From: an uncultured Eubacteriales bacterium
GTDB taxonomy: Bacteria > Bacillota > Clostridia > Christensenellales > Aristaeellaceae
Length of the DNA: 64,000 nucleotides
Assembly: GCA_900315675.1 (NCBI GenBank)
Contig: OMZY01000012.1
Location: 1-64,000, forward strand
Reading direction: 5' to 3'
This document shows positions 1 to 6,837 of the stretch, one piece after another. The notes beneath the pieces were generated by a model that had not been told where the DNA came from, did no database searches, and was given only the letters and a program-made list of their open reading frames with translations. The translations under genes and the position numbers were made by a program. Numbering within the stretch: the stretch's first letter is position 1; the number at the start of each line of letters is the position of its first letter.

Positions 1-96
1 TTCCACCTGTTCCCATACCGAACACAGAAGTTAAGCTCTTCAGTGCCGATGGTACTTGACTGGTAACGGTCCGGGAGAGTAGGTCGCCGCCGGATT
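1..96 (+). rRNA. rrf: 5S ribosomal RNA, 3' portion
   Basis: The window opens inside a 5S rRNA. The conserved core TCCCATACCGAACACAGAAG at 11-30, the following gttaagctct segment and the late gagagtaggtcgccgcc segment match the bacterial 5S pattern. About 20 bases of the 5' end lie outside the window, so this is probably the tail of an rRNA operon. The 3' end near 96 is estimated from the usual 5S length. A strong terminator follows directly. Confidence 0.93.
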
Positions 97-102
97 CCAA
101 AT

Positions 103-136
103 ATAACTGCCGTATGAAAATACGGCAGTTATTTTG
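103..136 (+). terminator. rRNA operon terminator
   Basis: A perfect 12-bp stem (103-114 with 121-132) with a TGAAAA loop is followed by TTTTG. It sits immediately after the 5S rRNA and most likely ends the rRNA operon transcript. Confidence 0.85.
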
Positions 137-151
137 TCATTAGCCGGCGGA

Positions 152-277
152 CCGCAATCTCAGTCGGCGCAGCGGGCATCGCTGATGCTTCAACCCGCTG
201 CTTGCTTCGATTGACTCGCTCAGGGCGCTTCCTGCTTCGCAGGATAGCCCACTGGGCTACCGCTTCCTTCGCTCCCC
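152..277 (+). repeat. structured repeat, unit A
   Basis: The unit begins CCGCAATCTCAGTCGGCGC and ends CGCTTCCTTCGCTCCCC, like unit C. It has a first hairpin built on GCAGCGGG/CCCGCTGC, the spacer TTCGATTGACTCGCTCAGG, and a second hairpin TAGCCC-ACT-GGGCTA at 245-259. The stem bases differ from those of sister units but pairing is kept. It ends at an 11-base copy of the 5S 3' flank. Confidence 0.75.
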
Positions 278-334
278 GGATTCCAATAGGCAGTTGCTTA
301 CGCAACTGCTGATTTACTATATTCGCTTTGAAAA

Positions 335-388
335 GTCCCAATGCCATTTGTCTTCTTGCATGATATGCAAATCAAATGGCATTGGGAC
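335..388. repeat. 16-bp perfect inverted repeat with nested stem
   Basis: GTCCCAATGCCATTTG at 335-350 pairs perfectly with 373-388, and the 22-base loop contains a second stem, TTGCAT-GAT-ATGCAA, at 356-370. There is no T-run on either side, so an ordinary intrinsic terminator is unlikely. It could be a structured RNA element or the core of a small mobile repeat. Confidence 0.75.
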
Positions 389-519
389 ATTATTCGTTCA
401 ACTCTACGAGTTTCACTCACGAATCCCTTGCAGGGATCCTGGCGAGCTTTTAGTTACGATGAACAGGTGGGAGGGGGAGAGACGAAGAGGTTCCTCCGCA
501 TTCTCAATGGTCGTTCTTT

Positions 520-625
520 CCGCAATCTCAATGGTCGCAACTCCACATTGTGGAGTTTGCTCCCTTTCGATTGACCTTACCTCTGACGAAATTTCTGCCA
601 CTGGCAGTCATCAGAGGTTCGCCCC
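520..625 (+). repeat. structured repeat, unit B
   Basis: The unit starts CCGCAATCTCAATGGTCGCA, preceded by a partial copy of the same phrase at about 495. Hairpin 1 is AACTCCAC-ATT-GTGGAGTT. Hairpin 2 is nested: outer stem ACCTCTGA/TCAGAGGT (579-586 with 611-618), inner stem CTGCC-ACT-GGCAG (595-607). It closes with TTCGCCCC. Its closest relative is unit D upstream of recA. Confidence 0.78.
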
Positions 626-770
626 TTGGAGCGGGCTGTGCTCTCCCTTTCGGTAAGGATTCGCGCGCGCACCGCGGGCGGAATTCCCGCCTCGCGCACC
701 GCGCACGACAGGACTCCGCCTCATTTCGGCTTCGCCGACAGCCCACTGGGCTGACATTCGGCTCGCTCCC
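626..770 (+). repeat. structured repeat, divergent unit
   Basis: This GC-rich segment contains GGCGG-AATT-CCCGCC and alternating CG runs. It ends with CAGCCC-ACT-GGGCTG (739-753) followed by GGCTCGCTCCCC, the same layout as the second half of units A and C. The first half is not alignable by eye with the other units. Confidence 0.55.
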
Positions 771-898
771 CGCAACCTCAATCGTCGCAGACGGCCTCGC
801 GAGGACGCTTCAGCCCTCTGCTTGTTTCGGTTGACTCGCTCAGGTCGCTTTTGTCTTACGGCAAATGACCCACTGGGTCACCGCTTCCTTCGCTCCCC
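770..898 (+). repeat. structured repeat, unit C
   Basis: The unit begins CCGCAACCTCAATCGTCGCA, has a CCTC-GC-GAGG stem inside a GCAGA/TCTGC stem, then GTTGACTCGCTCAGG, then TGACCC-ACT-GGGTCA at 866-880, and ends CGCTTCCTTCGCTCCCC. It abuts an 18-base copy of the 5S core at 901-918. Confidence 0.75.
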
Positions 899-900
899 TG

Positions 901-918
901 TCCCATACCGAACACAGA
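901..918 (+). pseudogene. 5S rRNA core fragment
   Basis: Eighteen bases are identical to 5S positions 11-28 of this window (TCCCATACCGAACACAGA). The rest of the 5S gene is missing and a terminator hairpin follows directly. It looks like a remnant of a recombined or partly deleted 5S copy. Confidence 0.7.
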
Positions 919-960
919 GCAGCATTGCCATGAGGCAATGCTGCAAAGATGCTTTTTCTT
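919..960 (+). terminator. hairpin with T-rich tail
   Basis: A perfect 11-bp stem GCAGCATTGCC/GGCAATGCTGC (919-929 with 934-944) with an ATGA loop is followed by a T-rich tract from 952. It closes the repeat mosaic and probably stops any read-through before the gene at 1023. Confidence 0.7.
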
Positions 961-975
961 TTCATTTTTGGAATC

Positions 976-987
976 AGGTGATATAAT
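976..987 (+). promoter_or_regulatory. extended -10 promoter for the gene at 1023
   Basis: TGATATAAT gives a perfect -10 (982-987) with the extended TGN element. The -35 region about 17 bases upstream (TTTTCA) is weak. Confidence 0.5.
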
Positions 988-1022
988 GCGACCCAACACT
1001 ACATTTCCGGAGAGTAAACAGT

Positions 1023-1631
1023 ATGTATATTACAAGTGATAAGCTGAAGAAGAGGATTGAAGAAATTACCCGGGAAGCAAATGAACGGATCGATCGTCCT
1101 ATTCATCTGGAAGAGTATATCGCAATTCCCTGTTTCGGGCAGATTATCCTGCGGTTTATGCTGGAGGGGGAGGATTATACCCTGGAGGATCTGGATCGGT
1201 ACGAACGGGAACTGTATCAGATTGCCGGGGATGAATTCCTGGTGGATTTCATGGGAAGCGTTTATCGGAAAGCCGGAGTGGATTATGCAGATCTGGACAG
1301 GACGATGCTTCTCATGGAGCAGGAATACCGGGAGGAACCCCTTCTCTCTTCGGTTCACAGCGAAGGAATCCGGGCAGACGCACGGGAGCTGCTTCGGGTG
1401 GCTGGTATGGATCCGGGACGGAAAGTGTGGGAAATTCAGCTGGAAGATGGAGCATTTACCCTTTTGCTGATGGGAACAGAAAGCCGGACCATCAGGGAAA
1501 TGGAGGAACCTGTCCGGTTGGTTGTCATGGAGACAAAGGAAGCCGCCTGTACGGGCCTGATGAAGGCGGCGATGAGAAGCAAAAGGCTGGGGGTTTCCCT
1601 TGGCCGACTGATGATGGAAATGAGCCGATAA
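1023..1631 (+). CDS. hypothetical protein, 202 aa
   Basis: I do not recognise this family. The ATG has GGAGAG eight bases upstream and follows an extended -10 promoter. The product is soluble and acidic, rich in Glu, Met and Arg, with an N-terminal helical stretch (residues 6-25), no signal peptide and no membrane segment. Its central part (50-110) looks all-helical and the C-terminus is basic. The stop lies 14 bases before the next start, so it is probably co-transcribed with the GNAT gene. An overlapping frame (1057-1470) is a shadow. Confidence 0.75.
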   Translation: MYITSDKLKKRIEEITREANERIDRPIHLEEYIAIPCFGQIILRFMLEGEDYTLEDLDRYERELYQIAGDEFLVDFMGSVYRKAGVDYADLDRTMLLMEQEYREEPLLSSVHSEGIRADARELLRVAGMDPGRKVWEIQLEDGAFTLLLMGTESRTIREMEEPVRLVVMETKEAACTGLMKAAMRSKRLGVSLGRLMMEMSR

Positions 1632-1645
1632 CAGGAGAAAATCAT

Positions 1646-2149
1646 ATGGAAAGTATCAGATTGCTGATCCGCCGGATGGCAAAAGGGGATGAAGCGGCTT
1701 TTGTCAGCGGGATTGCCGACAGGGCGCTGCGGATTGCTTACGGGTTTCCGCCGGATATGGAGGATCAAATGTCCTCAAAGATTTTTGAACAGTTCTCGGG
1801 ACTGGAAGGCGGGTATTCCCTGATTGAAAAAGGATCAGGGGAAATGATCGGGTTCCTGCTGGAGGTGGATCCTGAACTGCCGGAAGACCTCAGGAAAAGT
1901 CTTCCCGGTACAGGAAGAACGCTGGCCTATGCGGTATTCCCGGCTTTCCAGAGAAAGGGATATATGCTGGAAGCGCTGCAGGCAGTGATTCCGGAACTGT
2001 TCCGGAAGGCGGAATACATTCACTGCGGGCATTTTGAGGAGAATCTTCCGAGCCGGGAACTGCTCCGCAAACTGGGTTTTGAAATGCATGCCAGCCATCA
2101 GAGCCGGGACAGGCTGATTGTTGATGAAATATTGCGGCGTAAGGCGTGA
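1646..2149 (+). CDS. GNAT family N-acetyltransferase
   Basis: This 167-residue protein looks like a GCN5-related acetyltransferase of the RimJ/RimL-like branch. The central segment AYAVFPAFQRKGYMLEAL corresponds to motif A, which binds the acetyl-CoA pyrophosphate (usual form Q/R-x-x-G-x-G/A); here it is Q-R-K-G-Y-M. The LLRKLGFE segment near the end is the typical motif B. The start was chosen at the ATG with AGGAGA seven to eight bases upstream; the frame is open further upstream but overlaps the previous gene. The substrate is unknown. It precedes a radical SAM gene, with a second GNAT after that. Confidence 0.82.
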   Translation: MESIRLLIRRMAKGDEAAFVSGIADRALRIAYGFPPDMEDQMSSKIFEQFSGLEGGYSLIEKGSGEMIGFLLEVDPELPEDLRKSLPGTGRTLAYAVFPAFQRKGYMLEALQAVIPELFRKAEYIHCGHFEENLPSRELLRKLGFEMHASHQSRDRLIVDEILRRKA

Positions 2150-2192
2150 TAAGCGCCAAAGCGCCGGAGCATAAAAAGGAGGGGATCAGGAC

Positions 2193-3242
2193 ATGAAAAC
2201 AACCTCACTGTTGATTGCCAACTACTGCGTACCCTGTCATTCTTTCTGCCGGTATTGCCTGCTGGCATCCTGCGGGAAAGCCACAGGCGTGGATTACAAG
2301 GCGGGAGAGGCACTAGGCGGCAGGATCATCCGGGAAATGAAGGCTGCACGCCCTGATCTGAACTGCAGTTATTATATCGGCTACTGCATGGATACGCCGG
2401 ACCTGCCGGAGTTTCTGCGCTTCAGCCGGGAGTATCAGGCACCTGCGGCGAAGTTCCTGCAGATGAACGGGTTTGCTTTCCGGAGTGATCAGGAACTGGC
2501 GGAGCTGATGCGGAACATCCGGGAAGCCGGTGTAGAGCTGATCGATCTGACTTTCTACGGGACAGAAGAGTATCATGACCGCTTCGCAGGCCGGAAAGGC
2601 GATTTCCGTTTCCTGCTCCGCATGCTGGATCAGGCATGCAAAGCCGGACTGGATGTCAGAGCCAGCGTTCCGATGATCCGGGAAAACCTGTCCCAGATCC
2701 CGGAACTCTATGAAATACTGAATGCTTATCCGCTGCGCCAATGCGCCTGTTTCCTGCCGCACAGCAAGGGCCGGGGCAGATCGCTGCCGGAACAGCGGAT
2801 CACGAAGCAGGAGTTTGAACAGCTGCCGGAAAGAATCCGGAATTCATTTTCCAGGACAAAGCACAGAACAGAAGCGGAATGGCTTACGTCCGATGAGATA
2901 TCCGAACCGGCAGAACGGGGCCTGACGCTGGTGCTGACGCCGGAGAATTTCGAAAAGTACAGCCGGATGAGTGCGGCGGAGATCCTGAAAGAGCTGGAAG
3001 CAATGGATGACCGGTATCTGAATGAAATGCCGTCGGTCCGGGAACTGGCCCGGATGTACGGCAATCCGGAGAATCAGCAGCTGTTCAGGATCAGGGACCT
3101 GGCGCTGATCTGGCAGCAGCGGTATATCAGTGAAACCGGGAACCGGATTTACGACATGCACGATGAAACCCATTCCTTCAGCGTGCATCTCCGGACAGAT
3201 GAACTTTTGATCAACAGGATGGTAGTGGAAAATGGAAAATGA
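2193..3242 (+). CDS. radical SAM protein of unknown substrate
   Basis: A 349-residue radical SAM enzyme. The CX3CX2C motif that binds the 4Fe-4S cluster and S-adenosylmethionine is at C15, C19 and C22, with an extra Cys at 12. The motif lies unusually close to the N-terminus. The C-terminal 130 residues are hydrophilic and lack a Cys-rich SPASM-type cluster. AAGGAGGGG lies upstream of the ATG. The last codons overlap the next gene by 11 bases, so the two are translationally coupled. Flanking acetyltransferases suggest a small modification pathway; that is inference. No obvious precursor peptide gene is adjacent. Confidence 0.85.
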   Translation: MKTTSLLIANYCVPCHSFCRYCLLASCGKATGVDYKAGEALGGRIIREMKAARPDLNCSYYIGYCMDTPDLPEFLRFSREYQAPAAKFLQMNGFAFRSDQELAELMRNIREAGVELIDLTFYGTEEYHDRFAGRKGDFRFLLRMLDQACKAGLDVRASVPMIRENLSQIPELYEILNAYPLRQCACFLPHSKGRGRSLPEQRITKQEFEQLPERIRNSFSRTKHRTEAEWLTSDEISEPAERGLTLVLTPENFEKYSRMSAAEILKELEAMDDRYLNEMPSVRELARMYGNPENQQLFRIRDLALIWQQRYISETGNRIYDMHDETHSFSVHLRTDELLINRMVVENGK

Positions 3243-3699
3243 AGAAATAAAGATTGAGCTGTATACCAAAGAGAAGATTCCGGACGTGCTGGCTTTTGAA
3301 AGACAACTGCGGGCGGAAGAGGACGTCTGGGGCTGGGAGATCGATGACGCTTATCTCAAAAGCGTGACGGACAGTTTCGAAGATTCACGGTTCAAAAACG
3401 CCATTTCCCTGCTGGCTTATATGGACGGACAGGTGGTGGGCCGGATTGACGTGGTGCGGATCCCCTCCCATTTTGATGGATCCGTCAAAGCGTACCTGGA
3501 CTGGATCTGTGTGCTGAAAAGCGCCCGGCATAAGGGCGTGGCTCAGGCGCTGATGAATGAAATGCGCAGCCGGCTGAAGTCGGAAGGGATTGACACGCTG
3601 ATCGCACTGACCGCCAGCAATGACGAAGCCCAGAGTTTTTACAAGGCTGTTCCGGATTCATCCATGCATGATACCGGAATCTGGATTGATATCAAATAA
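3232..3699 (+). CDS. GNAT family N-acetyltransferase
   Basis: A 155-residue acetyltransferase. The segment WICVLKSARHKGVAQALMNE carries motif A (R-H-K-G-V-A), and ALTASNDEAQSFYKAV is the motif B region with the usual Asn and Phe-Tyr. The start codon lies inside the end of the radical SAM gene, so expression is likely coupled. The substrate cannot be told. A bidirectional terminator follows. Confidence 0.88.
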   Translation: MENEEIKIELYTKEKIPDVLAFERQLRAEEDVWGWEIDDAYLKSVTDSFEDSRFKNAISLLAYMDGQVVGRIDVVRIPSHFDGSVKAYLDWICVLKSARHKGVAQALMNEMRSRLKSEGIDTLIALTASNDEAQSFYKAVPDSSMHDTGIWIDIK

Positions 3700-3717
3700 A
3701 AGACGCGTATTAAGAAA

Positions 3718-3749
3718 GGGAACCGCCTGTTCGGGCGGTTCCCTGTTTT
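3718..3749. terminator. bidirectional terminator between convergent genes
   Basis: GGGAACCGCC (3718-3727) pairs with 3734-3743 around a TGTTCG loop, followed by TGTTTTC. It separates the plus-strand GNAT gene from the minus-strand CotH gene. Confidence 0.8.
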
Positions 3750-5443
3750 CAGTTCTGAGGGAGGGTCACTACGTCATCGACGTTGCGCGGGATATCCGTC
3801 GGGAAATACACAGCCATTTCCTCGTCGGTCATCCCGAAGTATTCCTGGATGAAGTTGTACAGCCGGGTCGGGCGCTTGCGCATGACGTTCCGCAGACGGG
3901 CAACACGCTGCTGCCAGTATGTCCAGGCTTTTTCCGGCGTGGTCGGCACGTCAAAGATGACGTTCTTATCATAGTGTGGCGCCCAGCGGTCGATATGCGC
4001 TTTCATCCCGGGTTCAATCCAGGCGACGCAGGCGTCCACTTCGCTTTCCATGACGCCGGGCGTCAGGGACCTGAACAGGTTGCCCAGTTTGGTGAAGAAC
4101 AGCTCCCTGTACTTGTCCACTGAAAGGATCTTCCGGAAAATGATGTTGTTGATTTCCTTTGCTCCCATTCCTTTCTCTTTCAGGTAGCTCTGTACGGAGT
4201 TGAAACCGGAGTCATACAGGCCGTAGTCCAGATCCGAAATCAGGCATTTCCATTTTCCTTCCGGAATCCTGTATACTTTGCCGGTTCCGATGTCGGAGTT
4301 TCCGAAATACATTTCCACGGTCAGCCAGTCCAGGAAGCTGTCAATATCCACTTCCTGCTCCAGATAGGCCAGGTCTTCCGGAGTGTTTGCAGGATCGCTT
4401 TCTTTGAGCTTATTGAGCAGTTCTTTGTAAGGCTTATAGCTGTCCTTCATGGAAGAACCGCCGATTGACAGCAGGGATACCTCATCCGCCTGTTCGTCCG
4501 GAATCTGTTCATAGCGGCAGATGGTGTGGGCGTCAAGGGCTTCCCGCATATTGTACATGCCCCAGTATTCCCCGTTCAGGTAAACCTGGACCGGCCGCCA
4601 GGCCTGGGTCAGCAGCTTTGCGTCCGTGTGCTTTTCAATCAGGCGGTGCTGCACACCGTCCTGGATCCGGGTAAACATGCTGTCGTTTCCGGAGTTCCGC
4701 AGCAGAAGGGTCGGATAGGAGGAAGCTTCGCGGTCATCAAACAGCGGGAAATCAAAGCTTCCGTCTTTTGCGTCAATCAGGAAGCTTTTCTGCGGCATAT
4801 CCAGGGAGAAATCCCCGGCAAGGCCCAGCCGGACGCTGTCCCTGAACAGCACGGCGCCTTCGCCGCTCTGGTAAACCAGTTCGCCATCCACTTTGACTCC
4901 GTTATCCTTCATTTTGCGGTACACGGTATTTTTAAAGGGAAGGTTGTTTTTAATAACATTTTCGCCTTCGGTCAGGATACCGGTTTCACTGTTCCACAGC
5001 AGATCGGGTTCCACCTGCAGGTCGATCCGGTCCAGGGGAAGGGTCTGGCTCTGAAGGTTTTCCCGGGCGTCCATGGCGGCGGGAAGTCCGGGTGTGCCGG
5101 GTGTTTCATCACTGCCGGCGGGTTGTGTGACGGCGTCGAGGGGTGTGCTCTGGATAAAACCGTTGCTCCGGAGCCCCAGGAAACCGGCGGCAAGGATCAG
5201 CATAGCCGTAAGAATCAGCACCGGCCTGAGCAGGGCCCGGCTGCGGGAGACGGCCGGTATGGATACCGGCTGTACGGTTGTTTCAGTTATTCCGTTATAT
5301 ACAGTAATCAAAGATTCTGCCTCCTTCTTCGTTTTTGCCAGGATTTCAGATTCCTGGGAAGGAAGCTCATCCAGCCATGAGAGGCTGTCAAGGACAGCCT
5401 GATGAATGCGTTTCTGCGTATTGTGTTCATCCATTGATTTCAT
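3749..5443 (-). CDS. membrane-anchored CotH-family protein kinase
   Basis: About 564 residues. An N-terminal cytoplasmic segment of about 70 residues is followed by one membrane helix (around 72-91, LLRPVLILTAMLILAAGFL), a Ser/Pro/Thr-rich linker, and an extracytoplasmic CotH domain of about 430 residues. Recognisable CotH features are the VYLNGEYWGMYNMRE segment and the DLDYG motif near the middle (usual metal-binding D-x-D-x-x-G type). CotH proteins are atypical kinases first known from spore coat. The gene overlaps the sigma-factor gene at its start; two ATGs (5443 and 5434) are possible, with GGAAGGGAG just upstream. Position and topology resemble an anti-sigma factor, which is inference. 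Confidence 0.85.
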   Translation of the reverse strand: MKSMDEHNTQKRIHQAVLDSLSWLDELPSQESEILAKTKKEAESLITVYNGITETTVQPVSIPAVSRSRALLRPVLILTAMLILAAGFLGLRSNGFIQSTPLDAVTQPAGSDETPGTPGLPAAMDARENLQSQTLPLDRIDLQVEPDLLWNSETGILTEGENVIKNNLPFKNTVYRKMKDNGVKVDGELVYQSGEGAVLFRDSVRLGLAGDFSLDMPQKSFLIDAKDGSFDFPLFDDREASSYPTLLLRNSGNDSMFTRIQDGVQHRLIEKHTDAKLLTQAWRPVQVYLNGEYWGMYNMREALDAHTICRYEQIPDEQADEVSLLSIGGSSMKDSYKPYKELLNKLKESDPANTPEDLAYLEQEVDIDSFLDWLTVEMYFGNSDIGTGKVYRIPEGKWKCLISDLDYGLYDSGFNSVQSYLKEKGMGAKEINNIIFRKILSVDKYRELFFTKLGNLFRSLTPGVMESEVDACVAWIEPGMKAHIDRWAPHYDKNVIFDVPTTPEKAWTYWQQRVARLRNVMRKRPTRLYNFIQEYFGMTDEEMAVYFPTDIPRNVDDVVTLPQN

Positions 5444-5948
5444 CGCTCCCTTCCAGTTCACGTTTGAGTCTGGCGCAGGCACGGCTGCATCTTCTTGATA
5501 CAGCGGAAGGTGTTATTCCGAGAATGTCGGCTGTTTCCTGTATCCCACAGCCCTGTATATACCGCAGCATGATCGCTTCCATATATTTCCGGGGGAGGCT
5601 CATGACGGCGGCTGTCAGGGCGGTATGCGTTTCATTTTCCTGTTCCGCGGCAATCCGGAGATCTTCCGGCTGGACGTACCGGTTCATGTGCGTTACCCAG
5701 GGGCTGCGCAGATGATCCCGGCAGATATTGACCGCGATTTTTGTCAGCCAGCTTTTTTCTTTTGACGGATCCTGAAGCCTGTCCAGGTGGGTGTAGGCTT
5801 TCAGGAAGGTTTCCTGCACGGCGTCTTTTGACTGTTCAAGCTCATGCAGGTACAGATAACAGATTCTCAGGATATCTTTTTCATAACGTCTGATCAGGAC
5901 GGTAAGTCTTTCCTGTCTGGCAGAATCCGGGCCCTGGATTCCAGTCAC
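5427..5948 (-). CDS. ECF-type RNA polymerase sigma factor
   Basis: About 173 residues. Region 2 (ILRICYLYLHELEQSKDAVQ, then ETFLKAY) and region 4 (LPRKYMEAIMLRY through SAVSRRCSRACARLKREL) of the sigma-70 family are clear. The first GTG (5957) abuts GGGAG; the GTG at 5948 has GGGAG nine bases upstream and is the better start. The 3' end overlaps the CotH gene, so the two form an operon. Upstream on the minus strand CGTCTA (5970-5975) resembles an ECF -10 element, hinting at autoregulation. Confidence 0.9.
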   Translation of the reverse strand: MTGIQGPDSARQERLTVLIRRYEKDILRICYLYLHELEQSKDAVQETFLKAYTHLDRLQDPSKEKSWLTKIAVNICRDHLRSPWVTHMNRYVQPEDLRIAAEQENETHTALTAAVMSLPRKYMEAIMLRYIQGCGIQETADILGITPSAVSRRCSRACARLKRELEGSDEING

Positions 5949-5969
5949 AGATTTCACCTCCCATATATA

Positions 5970-5975
5970 TAGACG
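5970..5975 (-). promoter_or_regulatory. possible ECF-type -10 element (CGTCTA)
   Basis: CGTCTA on the minus strand lies about 20 bases upstream of the sigma-factor start. This hexamer is typical of the -10 element of several extracytoplasmic-function sigma factors. A convincing -35 (GGAAC-type) was not seen at the right spacing. Confidence 0.3.
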
Positions 5976-6013
5976 GTTTAAACAGCCGGAATTTGACTTC
6001 TGATCTGAAAATT

Positions 6014-6052
6014 CAGAAAAAGCACCCGGAACGGAAGCCCCGTTCCGGGTGC
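6014..6052 (-). terminator. terminator of the VWA gene
   Basis: GCACCCGGAACG (6022-6033) pairs perfectly with 6041-6052. On the minus strand the stem is followed by TTTTTC, so it ends the transcript of the gene at 6087. Confidence 0.85.
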
Positions 6053-6086
6053 AGCATCTGCATTATACTATGAAGTCAGGCGGCAG

Positions 6087-6737
6087 TCAGCCGTTTTTCC
6101 GGGAGTTGAAGTCTTCTTCTATCTGCTGTTTCCAGCGGCGGGTCAGCGGTGCGCTGGCGCGGACACAGTGAACGGCCCCGCTGATGCTTTCATAGTTCAG
6201 CGCCTGGCCCCGTGCGTCATTGCGGAATGTCACGGCCCGGTCTTCATTGATTCCGTAGCGGGCGGCGGTTTCCACGGCGTCGATATTGGCGCCCAGGAAC
6301 AGGAATTCCCAGCCGTATTTTTCCTTCTGCCGATTGACCATTTCCTTCACCCGTTCGGCGGAGTAATGCCTGCTGGCATTTTCCATACCGTCTGTGGTGA
6401 TGATGAAGATGGTATGCTCCGGCCGGTCCTCCTCCCGGGCGTACTTGTGGACGTTGCCGATGTGGTGGATGGCACCGCCGATGGCGTCGATGAGGGCAGT
6501 GCAGCCGCCCACGTAATACTGCCGGGCTGTCATCGGCTCAATCTTCCGGAGATCCACCCGGTCATGGAGGACAACGCTTTCATCGGAAAACAGAACCGTG
6601 GAAACCAGGGCTTCCCCGTCCTCCTTCTTCTGCTTTTCAATCATACTGTTAAAGCCGCCGATGGTATCTGCCTCCAGCCCGGACATCGAGCCGCTTTTGT
6701 CGAGGATAAAGACCATTTCTGTCAGATTCTTTTTCAT
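6087..6737 (-). CDS. VWA-domain protein, TerY-like
   Basis: A 216-residue single-domain von Willebrand factor A protein with no signal peptide or membrane helix, so cytoplasmic. The metal-ion-dependent adhesion site is intact: D13-x-S15-x-S17 in FILDKSGSMS, a conserved Thr in GGCTALIDAIGG, and Asp in IIITTDGMEN. This short form resembles TerY-like VWA proteins of stress and metal-resistance gene clusters. AGGAGGGG lies six bases before the ATG. It follows the macro-domain gene by 100 bases on the same strand and probably shares its transcript. Confidence 0.87.
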   Translation of the reverse strand: MKKNLTEMVFILDKSGSMSGLEADTIGGFNSMIEKQKKEDGEALVSTVLFSDESVVLHDRVDLRKIEPMTARQYYVGGCTALIDAIGGAIHHIGNVHKYAREEDRPEHTIFIITTDGMENASRHYSAERVKEMVNRQKEKYGWEFLFLGANIDAVETAARYGINEDRAVTFRNDARGQALNYESISGAVHCVRASAPLTRRWKQQIEEDFNSRKNG

Positions 6738-6837
6738 AACAAACCCCTCCTGTTCGTATCTGGCCAGGGCTTTCTGAACCCTGCATGCAGATCATACCGG
6801 AAACAGGAGGGGAAAGGGTCGCCTGCCGGGCGACAAA

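Larger units (their letters stand above)
137..1022. other. gene-poor repeat mosaic after the 5S rRNA
   Basis: No convincing protein gene is present: the open frames here have no good ribosome-binding site and run across hairpins. The stretch is a mosaic of structured repeat units (152-277, 520-625, 626-770, 770-898), a long hairpin (335-388), and two pieces identical to parts of the 5S gene or its flank: 276-286 equals 90-100, and 901-918 equals 11-28. Confidence 0.7.

Noticed and set aside
294-834. Several plus- and minus-strand open frames of 60-120 codons in the region after the 5S gene
   Set aside because: They run through hairpins and repeat units, have no ribosome-binding site, and overlap each other on both strands. 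They are by-products of GC-rich repeats.
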